Origin: Zizania palustris
Taxonomy: Eukaryota; Streptophyta; Magnoliopsida; Poales; Poaceae
Reading direction: 5' to 3'
Assembly: GCA_019279435.1 (NCBI GenBank)
Contig: JAAALK010000286.1
Location: 49,114,289-49,178,288 of the forward strand
DNA length: 64,000 bases
Positions within the stretch are counted from its first letter, which is position 1. Every line of letters starts with the position of its first letter. The position numbers and the translations under genes are program-made. Below the pieces are notes generated by a model. The model did not search any database. It was not told the origin of the DNA and saw only the letters and a program-made list of their open reading frames with translations. Below, piece after piece: positions 1-10,887 of the stretch.

Positions 1-426
1 AACCAAGAAAAGCTATGACCCTCTCATTCATGTGAATATTGTCAAGGGTTAATTTTTTCCGTGCCATTACAATTTTTGCACGTGAGTAATTTTCCCTTTT
101 GCTTTGCTTGCCAAGGGTTTATCCTACAATTCCCATACTTGAATTTCTAATTAGATTCGTAGGAAACACTTTGCTAAACTGCAGATCTAGCTTCTAGTGC
201 TTTCCTTGATCATCGAAGCTGCTAGGTGTTGCGGATGAAATCGTGAACGAAGAAAAAAGTGGGAAGTGTTGCTTGCCTCTTTTTTTCTTCTTTTTTTTTT
301 CGTGAAGAAAAATTCCACTTGACTTATTCTTTTCCTCATATTAAATTAAAGAATTGCACTACACTCCGTTCATCTCGCCACGTGGCTTCAATAATTAGAG
401 AAGGTCAATGAAATGCTGAAATGTAA

Positions 427-1135
427 GAGCATCTCCAGCAGCTCCCCTAAAACTCATCCCCTATACTTCACATATAGGGGATGACCCTAAAAGATTTCCA
501 CTCCTATACAACTTCGGTCTCCAGCAGCTTCCCTAAAATTCATTCCCTATATTTTTGAATCCTCTATTTTATTATTATCTAACGATAAAAATTATAACGA
601 CTATATTTTCAACGGCTATATCTCTAACATATATACTATTATGTATGATCATTATTGTTATTGATGATTGATAAATTTTTTATTATCATTCAACGGTAAA
701 AATTACAACGGTTATATTTTCAACAACTATATTTTCGTTGTGAATTTTTATTTTTTCATAAATAAATAAATATTCTATAATTAGTCTAAATAGTTGATCT
801 CAAAAACATCTTAAAAATTATAAAGAAAATAAATTTTCCTTTTAATTTTTAATTTTTATTTTTTAATTTTTCTTTTTTCTCTTTTCTTTTTTATTTTCTT
901 TTTTCCTTCTCTTCTTTCTCTTTTTTCCTTTCTTTTTTTCTTTCTTCTACCGGTGCTGATGTGGCATGGATAGGGGGAGGAGAGAGAACCCCCAGGTTTG
1001 GGGGATGGGGAGAGAGGAGTAGGGGATGAGATAGGGTAGGGGATGGAATAGGGGAGCTGCTGGAGGACGAATTTCAGGCTAAATCCCCTAAATTTAGCTA
1101 TAGGGGATGAAGTAGGAGAGCTGCTGGAGATGCTC
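427..1135. mobile_element. Tourist/PIF-Harbinger-type MITE, 709 bp
   Basis: The terminal inverted repeats begin GAGCATCTCCAGCAGCTCCC on the left and mirror as CTGCTGGAGATGCTC on the right. A TAA target duplication lies at 424-426 and 1136-1138. A 3-bp TAA/TTA duplication is the signature of PIF/Harbinger MITEs. The interior is AT-rich and has no coding potential. The reverse-complement copy on contig 2 has a single TTA at 37031-37033 exactly at this place, so the insertion and its duplication are confirmed by an empty site within the window. Confidence 0.93.
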
Positions 1136-1489
1136 TAACGTCTTTCCTGCTTCACGCGACCCTGATATGTGCAATACAAAAAAAAATGGAAAATTTTGTC
1201 GTCTGCGTCATGTTAAAATTGCTTACCCCATTCTCCTATCACTACCCTACCCGTATACACCATGGTTAAAGTTTTTTCTTTATGCATGACTACTCATATT
1301 ATTAAGACATCCCTAAAAAAGGATTTAGCCAGCAGAGGGCTCATCCAATGCGTATACATTGTCACAACAATTAATCATTAATTGATAAGTTTGTGGTAAC
1401 ACCATTGACATCAAATTCTCTATCCGTGCTAGCTTCATGTTCACTTCTAAGGCTTAGCTTTAGCAATTCAATTAGAGGAGAAAAGGAGT

Positions 1490-2045
1490 AACAGTATATT
1501 TGATTCTGCTTTTGAAATCTGCTTCTGTTGTGAAAAGAAAAGGCTAAACTAAACAGATTTACAAAAAACTGTTTTTGTTGTGAAAAAAACAGTTTTTTAT
1601 AGTAGAAATTTGGAAGCAGTTTTTCTTCTTTTGCTTTTATTATTTTTAGTACAAATTAAATAGCATGGATTCAAGGTGTCTTGATTGATCCAACATTATT
1701 ATGACTTGTATTGCATTGCACAATTTTATGAGATAATATGTGGTTGTCGATTACTTTATACGATGAACTATGCACTTTTTATTCATCTAATATATTTTTC
1801 AGTTATTAGTTGTATCAATGTTGAGTGTTTTCTATTTATATATATGTATAAAATATTATAATGATGAAAATTATGTAAGTTATAAAAAACAATCAGCTCA
1901 CAACAATTCAACAACTTTAATCAAATGATTTTTATTTTTTCTATAGCAGACAACAATTTTTTTCAGCAACACAACTCACATCAGTTTTTTTTCGGCACAA
2001 CTTTTTCATCATCATAATCAAAAGCGCACTAAGACGCACCACCGC
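1490..2045. repeat. Diverged copy of the 6150-6680 repeat family
   Basis: The segment starts with TTCTGCTTTTGAAATCTGCT and shares that start, an AT-rich middle (a stretch around TATGTGGTTGTCGATTAC) and a tail rich in ACAATCAGCTCACAACA with the element at 6150-6680. The termini are worn and I cannot define a target duplication. The corresponding piece is also present in the inverted copy at about 36240-36770. Confidence 0.6.
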
Positions 2046-2214
2046 ACCGTCTAGCTACATGAACCTATACTCACATTGGTCAATCACAGAGCGTATAACA
2101 AGACGACACCCAATTTTATACTGTAAATTTTATATTTTAGATGTATACCATTGCAAATATATCAGCTACAAAAGGGCACCGTAAAGTTTTAGCTTAAAAT
2201 TGTAAAGAGAATAT

Positions 2215-2368
2215 GTGAGATCTCCACCTTCAATCTGTAATTCAACGGACAACAATAGCCGGGAGTTATCGCAAAATAACATAATGAGGGAGGTGGGAGG
2301 TGTTTTCTGCAAAATGATCTGATGGAGCTGTTGTCCGTTGGATTACAGATTGAAGGTGGAAATCTCAC
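2215..2368. mobile_element. Hairpin-like MITE, 39-bp arms
   Basis: Two 39-bp arms (2215-2253 and 2330-2368) are inverted copies with two mismatches, each containing CACCTTCAATCTGTAAT. The insert probably extends to about 2410, since the inverted copy on contig 2 (around 36045-36080) lacks roughly 200 bp here. The family is not identified. The apparent short reading frames across it are symmetrical products of the palindrome and not genes. Confidence 0.7.
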
Positions 2369-2632
2369 ATGTGCACCATGTGCACGGCTAGCCGATGTGC
2401 ACAAGATATTTTCCCTTAATATTATTCCATTATATTATTCCATTATGAAGGTAAATCCACCAATTTGTCCATTTTTAATGGCATATACCAATATTTTTCC
2501 AAAATGGTATGTATCACTCTGAAATTACTTTGTTGGGCAGCAAAATCAATCCAGATTCCTACAATCAAATCACAATGTTAAAAATGGAAAACCATACCAT
2601 CTTGCAATGTTCTTCTGTGATCACGTCGTCCG

Positions 2633-3478
2633 TCACTCTGCTTTAACCTCGCTTCTGCTGCTCTTCTTCTTGCCCTTGGTGGCGGCGGCGTAGGCGGCGC
2701 CGTGGAAGTCGAGGAAGAGCGCGAGCAGCGACGCGTTGAAGACGGCGTTGAACACCCAGCCGGTCATCCCCTCGCACCCGCCGGCGGCGAAGTGGCGCCA
2801 CAGCATCACCACGGACGCCGCGAAGCTGAAGAGGAACTGCACGATCTGCAGTTCCGTGACGGCGCGCTTCCACCGCGGCGGCCACCGCAGGCCGAGGCTG
2901 CAGCAGAGGTAGTACCCGTACATGACGACGTGCACGGTAGCGTTGGTGACGAGCGCGATGGCCATCAGCGACTGGCGCGTGGCGAGCCAGAGGTAGCACA
3001 TGATGATGACGACGGCGTGGTGGTAGACGTGGAGCAGCGTGAGCGGGCGTCGGCCCAGGAGGATGAGCAGCGTGTCGCCGAGCTCGTAGATCTTTGAGAG
3101 GTAGAACACGTGCGCCCAGAAGAAGACGGGGCCCGCCGCCGCCGTCGCGCCGCCGGGAGGGAAGCAGAAGGCCCACCACGGCGAGGGAGCCGTGGCCGCG
3201 ACGGACAGCACGCACCCAGCAGCCATGGCGGCGGAGAGCGCGAGGAGGACCGCGTTGTGGAGCGCGGAGACCGCCCGTAGCGCGCGCGGAGCCAGCGCCG
3301 GGAGGGGCAGGACGCGGCGGTGGAGGAGGAACACCGCGGCGAGGTAGGCGCAGACTACGGCGGCGGCGAAGGCCGGGGTCGAGGCAGGCGTGCGGCCCGG
3401 TTGCCAGCGGAAGGAGGCTACGGCTGGCTGGTCTACCAGAGCCCACCGGGCGCGGCGCACCATCGCGGTCGCCGCCAT
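2633..3478 (-). CDS. ELO-family fatty acid elongase (GNS1/SUR4-like), intact
   Basis: An intronless 281-aa integral membrane protein of the ELO family, the condensing (3-ketoacyl-CoA synthase) component of ER fatty acid elongation in animals and yeast; plants carry ELO-like homologues beside their main FAE/KCS enzymes. The catalytic histidine box HVYHH is at residues 150-154, preceded by KIYELGDT (about 129-136), and the TELQIVQF motif sits about 60 residues later. Several hydrophobic segments span the protein and the lysine-rich tail (KGKKKSSR) is compatible with ER retention. I chose the ATG at 3478 because the upstream in-frame codons begin with TTG. Length (281 aa) is usual for plant ELO-like proteins. 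A second, indel-ridden copy lies inverted at 34988-35813. Substrate chain length cannot be inferred. Confidence 0.93.
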   Translation of the reverse strand: MAATAMVRRARWALVDQPAVASFRWQPGRTPASTPAFAAAVVCAYLAAVFLLHRRVLPLPALAPRALRAVSALHNAVLLALSAAMAAGCVLSVAATAPSPWWAFCFPPGGATAAAGPVFFWAHVFYLSKIYELGDTLLILLGRRPLTLLHVYHHAVVIIMCYLWLATRQSLMAIALVTNATVHVVMYGYYLCCSLGLRWPPRWKRAVTELQIVQFLFSFAASVVMLWRHFAAGGCEGMTGWVFNAVFNASLLALFLDFHGAAYAAATKGKKKSSRSEVKAE

Positions 3479-3558
3479 CTCCAGCAACCCCCCGACCTCG
3501 CCGGCCTGCTACTGTGTGGTGGTTTGCGTGACACGTACCGCTCGGGCGCAGCTGTATA

Positions 3559-3566
3559 TGACGTCA
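3559..3566. promoter_or_regulatory. TGACGTCA bZIP-type box upstream of ELO
   Basis: A perfect palindrome TGACGTCA, the consensus ACGT-core site for plant bZIP factors, lies 81 bp upstream of the ELO ATG and next to a TATA-like CATATACA on the minus strand. It is kept in the inverted copy (34894-34901). Function is inferred only from the motif and its position. Confidence 0.35.
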
Positions 3567-3699
3567 GCGTGATGGGTACTGTAGCACGGCTCCCCGTAAT
3601 GGCCGAGACAAGTGAGCCCATTAAGCCCGTCGCGTCAGCAGGCCGTGGTCCGTGGAGGTGCAAGAATCTGTTATTTTTTTCTTTCGTTTGACGTTCCAG

Positions 3700-6149
3700 T
3701 CTTAATTAAAATGATTAAATATGAGTTAATTAAAAATAATACAGAATCTTTAGGCTAATTTCAAAAGAACAATCTATTAAACCTAATTAATCCATCATTA
3801 ATACATGTTTACTGTAACACTGTTTACTAACATTACATTATCAAATCATAAACTAACTAGGCTTATATTCGTGTCACGAATTAGACCGGAGAATTAGTCT
3901 AGAGGTGGTAGAATTAGTTTTTTAATTAGCTTATATTTAGTGCTTCTAATTAGCAGCCCAACATCTAATGTAACATGAGCTAAAGTTTAACCCTTGAATG
4001 CCAAACGAGGCTTATCTCAATTTAAAATTGGATTCGTGTTTTACTATTTCTTACTATCTATTTCTATTTAAATTTATTTATATTTTTCAATATATTTTAA
4101 GTTTTTTAAAAAATATACTTGCTACGAAATAAATTAGCAAGAAGATGATAGAGAAGTCTAAGTGGGTTGGAAAAAAAACGTCTAAAGAGGAAGATGAGAA
4201 CCGCTTAAAACAATAACTCAAATAACAAAGACAATAAAACTATTTTTATCGTACTTGCTATAAATAGAATAGCAAACAGAATAGAGAGCACGATATAGAT
4301 GCTCTAGCATGTGGGTCATTTTCTCTTCTCTAAGAATTCTACCCAAATTATTATGCCACTATTTAATTAACCCCTTTTAAAATAAAATCTTACATATCAA
4401 ACCATGCCAATTTTTAATTTCGAACACCTATGACGCTAGTGTTCTTGGTTGATCACGACTAACACCGTGTGTGTCGAGCGATGTTGGGTAAATGGGTGGT
4501 GTCATGGTATAGTGGACCAGGCCAGCTGGCCACATGAATAGTACCTCCGCATGTAGCGTGAATACTAAATAGTAACGGTTCAGTATCTATATTTATATCG
4601 ATATCTATGTTTATATTATATTACTTTAAAAAAACTAGTGGTGATGAATAATCCCTATTATCAATAAAATTTATATTACTTTTAAATCTGATTATATTTT
4701 TTTTGAAACTAAATTATAATGAATGCTATTTTATTATATTTTAAATTATTCGTATTGCGATCCCTATTATCAATAAAATTTATATTACTTTTAAATCTGA
4801 TTATATACTGTTTTTGAAACTGAATTATAATGAATGTTATTTTATTATATTTTAAATTATTTGTATTATTTGCATAGCGTTTTTTAATGTTACAAATTTA
4901 ACGGAGTGCCACTCAACTAGTTATTTAGTAAAGCATAGATTATAGGGGTACAGTCAATCTAATATTTAGTAAAGTGTAGATTATATATGTTAAGTTTCTA
5001 TATTTTAGGAAAAAAGTAAAGGCATAAATATGTGCTCTATGCAGAAATCAAGCAAGATTCAATCTAATATCTCATTCAATTCTCTATTTCCCCTCCCATT
5101 GTTCTTCTGATCTTCTCCTTAACCTACTCGTCTACCTCTTAATCATAGCTGACTCACCACCAGCTACGCTGGTGTTTATCCTTTATGATCCAGCCATGAC
5201 ATGTGGGCTCACGCACATGCGATACAATCAACAACAGTGTCCAATTGGAGATTTGCAGCCTTAAGGTTGTAAACTTATAACTTGATATGATCATGGTGAT
5301 CAGGCACCATAATTATCTATTGTAGTATTGTTTGCATACAATGAGGGTGCTTCTAACTTTCAAATATGACCCAAAATTAATAACCACAAAAGAAACTCCG
5401 TGATCCACTGAATGATTGGATTGATCCATCGATGCCACTGATGCGGAGTAAAACCGGTAAGCATTGTTCAGCGTTAGATCAAATCCCAAACTTCACGGCA
5501 CAGGAAAATAGGAAAAGAAAAGAAATAACCATATTGTGAGATAAAGATATGCCTAAATGTAAAGTATACAGCAGGGATTAAATATATTTATTGCATTAAC
5601 AATAAAAAATGCAGTGACTTAAACTTAAATTAAACAGCAGGGTAGTGTGGACCTTAGCATTGACCACAGCAAAATTACCTTGTTACATTATCCATGATGT
5701 TTGGTGAGTGAAGTTGCATTGCTTGTCCAAAGCTGTAATGCCTCTTTTCTTACCTCTGGCCTCTCATATCTGTATAAATTCTTGATGCCAAGTTAAAACT
5801 AGTCACCAAAGCATCCCTCGTTATTGGAGATGCTCTTAGCAAGGCATCTATCTACTCATTCCAGCTTGAGGCATATGCTGCACTGCAATTTGCAAGGGAA
5901 AACAACTCCTAAAACCAAGATTCACGTTAAGTTGGATGCGGTACTGACACCGACGCAGAAAGCCTAAATAGCTTTAGTTGTCATCGTGCCGAATGTACCA
6001 TGTCAAATTTCTACCTGGAGCGGAGACTTGGGTTTTGACGCAAACCATACCCAAGAACATACAAAGGACATTCGGTTCACACACCATACCAGGAATCACT
6101 ATGTAACACTAATGGCATAGCAATGATACGTTTGGTGATTAAACTTCAG
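3700..6149. other. AT-rich intergenic stretch
   Basis: Long AT-rich intergenic DNA with stops in every frame. Apart from the 109-bp tandem duplication at 4651-4868 and the inverted homology up to 5315, I see nothing in it. The 4236-4535 stretch is replaced by about 30 bp in the inverted copy. Confidence 0.6.
4651..4868. repeat. Tandem duplication, 109-bp period
   Basis: ATCCCTATTATCAATAAAAT begins at 4651 and again at 4760, followed by the same AT-rich sequence with small differences. Both units are present in the inverted copy (about 33900-34100), so the duplication predates the divergence of the two copies. Confidence 0.8.
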
Positions 6150-6680
6150 GTACGTTTGGTTCTGCTTTTGAAATCTGCTTCTGCTGTGAAAAAACAGAAG
6201 CTAAACCAAATGAGTTTATCAAATCTACTTCTTCTACGAAAAAAACTTTTTTCTAGTATAAATTTGGATGCAACTTAGCCCATGCTTTTCTGCTTCTGTT
6301 TTTTTTTTACTTTTTGTTTTTTAGTATAAATTGAATAGCATAAATTTAAGGTGTATTGATTGATCTAATATCATTATAGTTTGTATTATATTGCACAATT
6401 TCATAAAATAATTATGTGGTTGTCGATTACTTTATGAGATGAACTATAATTTTTTTATTTAATATATTTTCCAGTTATTTAATTGCATCAATGTTAATTG
6501 TTTCCTATGTATGGAATATTATAACAATGAAAATTATATCAGTTATAAAAAACAATCAGCTCACAACAGGTTCAACCAAATGACTTTTAGTTTTTCTATA
6601 GCAGATAGCTCACAATAGTTTTTTCACAGCAAGTAGCTCACAACAGTTTTTTCACCGCTCAGAGCAGAACCAAACACACC
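6150..6680. mobile_element. Non-autonomous DNA element, 531 bp
   Basis: The ends are imperfect inverted repeats: GTACGTTTGGTTCTGCT at the left, and AGCAGAACCAAACACAC at the right, whose reverse complement is GTGTGTTTGGTTCTGCT. A direct repeat CTTCAG flanks both sides (6144-6149, 6681-6686). The interior is AT-rich and non-coding. The GTTTGGTTCTGCT termini are common in grass MITEs; I do not assign a superfamily. A degraded relative is at 1490-2045. Confidence 0.65.
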
Positions 6681-6686
6681 CTTCAG

Positions 6687-7138
6687 TTAGGGTTGTCCAC
6701 ATATAGCCTAGAGAGATCAGATTAGCCAAGCTGTATAATACTAAAGCAAATTCTGAATTTTTGATGTTCCGAGTAGCAAGTAGTGAGCTTCAATTTCAGA
6801 GCGACTGCAACATCAGCTAGGCTTCAAGGCAGAATCATGAAACCCACATTTTACATAACTCTTTCTCTCCTAGGATCATATTATATATCATCTCAAGAGT
6901 CAAGATCATGTGAATTATTGAGTACACAGATTTAACATGGTACTTTCAGCACAAAGGAGTTTCACTCAAGTTATCATTCAAATCATCACTCATCAGTAAC
7001 ACGAACCAAAATTTCATTTCACTAGAGCACAAATCGAAGCATGTTTCCAACAGAATCGATCAAGTAGGACAAACACACAAAGATTTGACAGGAGCACATC
7101 ACATTCAAGGACAGGAGACACACCTGAAAAAAGAAAGC
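6687..7138. other. 3' flank of the DUF1764 gene
   Basis: No coding potential is seen. This should contain the 3' UTR and polyadenylation region of the minus-strand gene at 7139. Confidence 0.4.
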
Positions 7139-7657
7139 TCAGAAGCAGCAGTCACAGTCGAAGGGGCAGAGCGGAGTGCCACCGGCGTCGACCTTGCCGA
7201 ACCTGAGCTCGTCGGCGGAGTATATGGCGAGCCCGTCCGCCGTGCGCCGCCGCGGTCGCTTCTCCTCGCCTTCTTCGTCATCGTCTGTGTCCCTGTCCTT
7301 GCCTTTGCTCCCCTTCTTACCCTTCTTGCTCTTCTTGCCCTCCTCGGGCCTCTCTTTGGGCCTCTTAGCCCCCACAGCCTCCTCTTCCCCCTGTTGCCGC
7401 GGTTTGCGCTTCTTGCTGGACGACTTAGTGGCCTGGAAGATATCGTCGATCTCGTTGGCCTGGAAGATATCGTCGATCTCGTTGGTCGCCTTGTTCTTGT
7501 TCGGCTTCCCGACAGACGCCGCCGCCGTCTCCTCCCGCTCCTCCGTGTGTTCCGAAGTCCTAGGTTTTTGGTCGGAGGACGGGGCCTTGGCGTTTATAGA
7601 GGGATCGGGAACAGAAGATTTCTTCTTCTTCTTCTTCCTGTGGGATTTGGTGTCCAT
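7139..7657 (-). CDS. DUF1764 family protein
   Basis: A single-exon 172-aa, highly basic, lysine-rich protein. The amino half is low-complexity (a run of K after residue 7), followed by the NEIDDIF motif and, at the extreme C-terminus, a segment containing RTADGLAIYSADELRFG and the terminal PLCPFDCDCCF. NEIDDIF plus the cysteine-rich tail is the hallmark of eukaryotic DUF1764 proteins, whose role is not established; the composition suggests a nuclear or nucleolar location. Family members normally have one NEIDDIF motif, but here a 27-bp unit is tandemly duplicated (7431-7457, 7458-7484), giving two perfect NEIDDIFQA copies. I chose the ATG at 7657 because the longer frame starts with TTG. Confidence 0.85.
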   Translation of the reverse strand: MDTKSHRKKKKKKSSVPDPSINAKAPSSDQKPRTSEHTEEREETAAASVGKPNKNKATNEIDDIFQANEIDDIFQATKSSSKKRKPRQQGEEEAVGAKRPKERPEEGKKSKKGKKGSKGKDRDTDDDEEGEEKRPRRRTADGLAIYSADELRFGKVDAGGTPLCPFDCDCCF

Positions 7658-8742
7658 CAGAGAATATGAAGGCGGCAACTCGCCGCCACAGCCGCCGCGG
7701 AGGAGACTGGATTGCGAGGTTTGGGGAAGTGAAGGAATGGCGGCGAGCCGGCGACACAGGGTTTGGCTCGTTCCAGGCCTGGTCTGACCGGAGGAAATTA
7801 CTTCCTTTCATATGATTCAGGAAAAAAAAACACTCCACGCATCACGTGATGACGTGAAACCTTAGTTTTAACGTAAAGTTAATAAATTGGTGGTAAAAGT
7901 AAATGATTAAAATATTTTATACTAATAAGAAAGTAATACTAATCTTGATAGGAAAGAGTCAGTCGTATTGCGGCATCGGTAGATTGTAAGAGATTTTGCT
8001 AAAAAACAGTTGATAGTTTGCCTGATCCAATTTTATTATAGGAATTTAAATTTCGAGAGTTTGATGGAAAGTTGAAGATTTTTAGTGCTGAATTAATAGA
8101 AAGGAATCACTAAAAAAACTATAGGGAGCTAAATTTTGAATTGCTCTTGTTATCCACAAACAATAAGCGGATTGTTTCATCATTTAGCGTTATATAGTTC
8201 ATGAGTTATGACGCTTCTAAACAATCGACAGTTAAGAACAAACCATAGTTCACAATTTCACATATGTACAGTTGACAACGAGTTTTGTATTTACAAATAA
8301 CTGAACATCGCCACTGCTTTCACACTTCACAATGCCTTCATGACGAATCTAGCGGACACAGCAGCTCCTTTAGCTGCAATTTTGAGCACGTGACGACTCC
8401 TGTACAACCTGTGTCCAATCAAAAAGTAACACTCAAAGAAGAGTTCTTTTACCATAATATGGGAGCTACTGTGGTCTCTTTCAGACAGATGTCACTTAGC
8501 TAAATACTACCAAAATTAGATCGTCGTAATGATAATCAACAATACAACTAAACAAAATTGCAAAATCTCTATGTAATAATGTTTCATAACTATCACTTCA
8601 TAACAAATTAAGATGATAAGACAGCAGGTTTGCATTACAAAATGGCTAGGAAGTGTAAAAATGAAAATGCAATAAACCAAAAGGCACATTGCAGCAATAT
8701 GTTAATTTGCAACAGTGACACAAACTAAGTATGAAGAGAACT
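7658..8742. other. Intergenic: DUF1764 promoter and 3' flank of the next gene
   Basis: The GC-rich first ~130 bp are the likely 5' UTR and core promoter of the DUF1764 gene. The rest is AT-rich with no supported gene; a 72-codon plus-strand frame at 8285-8503 has no recognisable features. Confidence 0.5.
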
Positions 8743-10887
8743 TTACCCAACTATTGTGATCCCCCAAGTTCCCAATATGTAAAGCACTTTTGCAGCCTCC
8801 CAGATACTTATCCATTTCTTCTGATCTTTCAGGGTATTCAATGCCATTGCAACAGCTGTACAGAAGTTAAAAGTTAGAACAAGCATGGAATTTACTCTAA
8901 ATCAAACAAAATGGCATTTAAAGCAGACTACAAAGACAAAGGCAGATATATTTGATCAAACAAACATAGCTGTGTGATCAAGACATCTTTGTTTACTATG
9001 TCCTACTATGATGAATTACTGGTTCAATCTTCATTGAACTTGATTTGTGACTAGATGTGTTAAAGGGGCACTCTCCTATGATATGCTGCAACATTGAGTC
9101 CACCAAGTACTCAAATAGAACAATGCATGCAAAATCCTATTATGGAAACTATAATCCTTAAACATCATAAGAGCATCTCCATTATACTTGCTATTCTCTC
9201 AAATAGCAAGTATGGTTCAAAAAACATCTCTATTGTACTTAATACTTGACTTGTTATTTTAGGGGGCTCCCTATTCTTCTCTCCACACTTGTTACATCTA
9301 GCAAGCCAATCAAACTTGCTATTCCATTGAGTATTGAGCTTATTTAATTGTTTTCATTTTCTTTACATGTATATAAATTGATAGGAAGTCACATTTAGCA
9401 AGTACATTGGAGTGCATAGCAAAATAGCAAGTCAATTTGAATAGGAAGGCTTGCTATTGCTATGAATAGCAAGTCAAAAATAGTGAGTACAATGGAGATG
9501 CCCTAAGATAGGCCATAGTTTAGATCCACAACATTTGATGTTACACTACAATTGCAAACAGTGTATCTGTTTATGTGAAGTTCAAGTTCTTTCTTGGTCA
9601 CTCTCTCAGTTATAGTGAACTTTTCTCATTGCACTAATTGGTTACACCCTGCGAATGATTGTTTTGAACCAATTATATAAGTAACATCATTAAAGGAATT
9701 TAAAGTAAAAGCATGGGGATAAGATGTTAGTCAATACCCTTTTGCAGCTCCATTGGTGATATTGACTGTAGAAAACATAACAACAAACAGTTAGATCACT
9801 GAGGTAGTTTATAGAGAGAATGTTTCATCAGCTGTTGAAATAAAAATACCTTGGACTTCGAATCTTCAAGAATACACCTAGCAATAAAAGTGGCCATACC
9901 ATCAATGATGTCATCATTGTTAACAAGTACATAATTTTCATTATCAATTCCACTGATTTCCTCCATATTTGCCCTGGGATTATCACAGGGAACCAACACC
10001 CATGACCCATTTTTCTCGCCACCTTCAGTGTATGGAATATCTACACCATCCAATTATGGTTTCCATTCATGCATAAAACAAAGCGTTGTTAGGTTTGTAA
10101 CACATGGCAGTAATGCAATGCAAGAAACAAAATAGTCATAAAAGTATAGTTCAAACTTCAGAGACAAATATCTCAAGGTTTCACACAGATGAACCTGTCA
10201 TGTTGCCAGGAGATAGCTTTGTCTGTTGATGCATTGACTCATCTTGTACTTTCTCAAGCTCAGCCAGGAAGCTAGCATTGTTAACTGCTGCTACAAGACG
10301 GTTATGCAACTGCATCATAAAATTATATCCAGGAAAAACAAAATCAATCCAACATAAAAATGAATAAAGGATAAAGAATTCAAGAATGATTAAACATATG
10401 TTGGATGAGACCATATGACATGTAATCACACAAAAACTGAACTTCCATGTCTATGTTATGTTTTTAATTCAGTATCATGTAGAACGGCGAGGCAAAACTA
10501 TTAATATCATGTTTATTTTTTTCGGATGCGTTTTTTACTTTTTTTGTCTAAAAAAACCTCTATGATCATGCCAAATAAGGGTAATACTCCTAAACTGCAA
10601 TATAATGGGGCAAAAAAGAGGTGCAGGAGGCTCACATCGGCAGGGCACTCCTGGGAGACGCAGGGAGCGCCTTGCAGATCGCGGAGGAGAGCGAGGTCGT
10701 CGGCGAGGCGAGCGCGGAGGATAGCGTTCTCCGCTTGCAGTCGCTCGGCCTCCTCCCCCTCTGCGAGCGGGAGCGAGACGCCGTCGTGGACCGGGCCGTG
10801 GCCGCGGCGGTGCTCGAAGGCGAAGCGTGCCACCTCGGCTATCTCGACTAGCGTGTGCGCCACCTCCAGGGGGATCTTGTGCGCCAT
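8743..10887 (-). CDS. Coiled-coil plant protein of unknown function, 5 exons
   Basis: Exons on the minus strand: 10636-10887, 10195-10309, 9850-10040, 9738-9765 (a 28-nt micro-exon) and 8743-8855. All junctions are GT-AG, phases agree, and the total is 699 nt, giving 232 aa plus stop, which strongly supports the model. The start is MAHKIPLEVAHTLVEIAEVA; residues ~45-70 (EAERLQAENAILRARLADD) look like a leucine-zipper coiled coil. The centre holds an acidic conserved-looking stretch (NYVLVNNDDIIDGMATFIAR), then SISPMELQK from the micro-exon. The last 37 residues end in a hydrophobic segment (VLYILGTWGITIVG) that could anchor in a membrane. I do not recognise a named family. The 882-bp last intron carries a MITE. 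Confidence 0.8.
9171..9503. mobile_element. Tourist-type MITE inside an intron, 333 bp
   Basis: The termini GAGCATCTCCATT and AATGGAGATGCCC are inverted repeats, with a TAA target duplication at 9168-9170 and 9504-9506. The interior has repeated TAGCAAGT motifs in both orientations. It lies in the intron between the micro-exon and the last exon of the coiled-coil gene. Confidence 0.88.

Larger units (their letters stand above)
1..5315 (+). repeat. Inverted duplication, copy A (contig 1)
   Basis: This stretch matches the reverse complement of 33463-37374. The inner end pairs 5315 with 33463, and position 1 pairs with about 37374, so the homology runs off the left edge of the window. Copy A holds the intact ELO gene and at least four stretches that copy B lacks: the MITE at 427-1135, an inverted-repeat element around 2215-2368, roughly 75 bp near 50-115, and roughly 270 bp between about 4236 and 4535. 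Apart from the ELO gene and the repeats listed separately, 1-426 and 1136-2632 show no coding sequence. Confidence 0.9.

Noticed and set aside
2702..3691. Several long plus-strand frames opposite the ELO gene
   Set aside because: They are GC-rich antisense shadows; the minus-strand frame has the catalytic histidine box and membrane segments.
7085..7787. Plus-strand frames of about 200 codons opposite the DUF1764 gene
   Set aside because: Leucine-rich translations of a lysine-rich gene's complement; no domain, and the opposite strand carries the family motifs.
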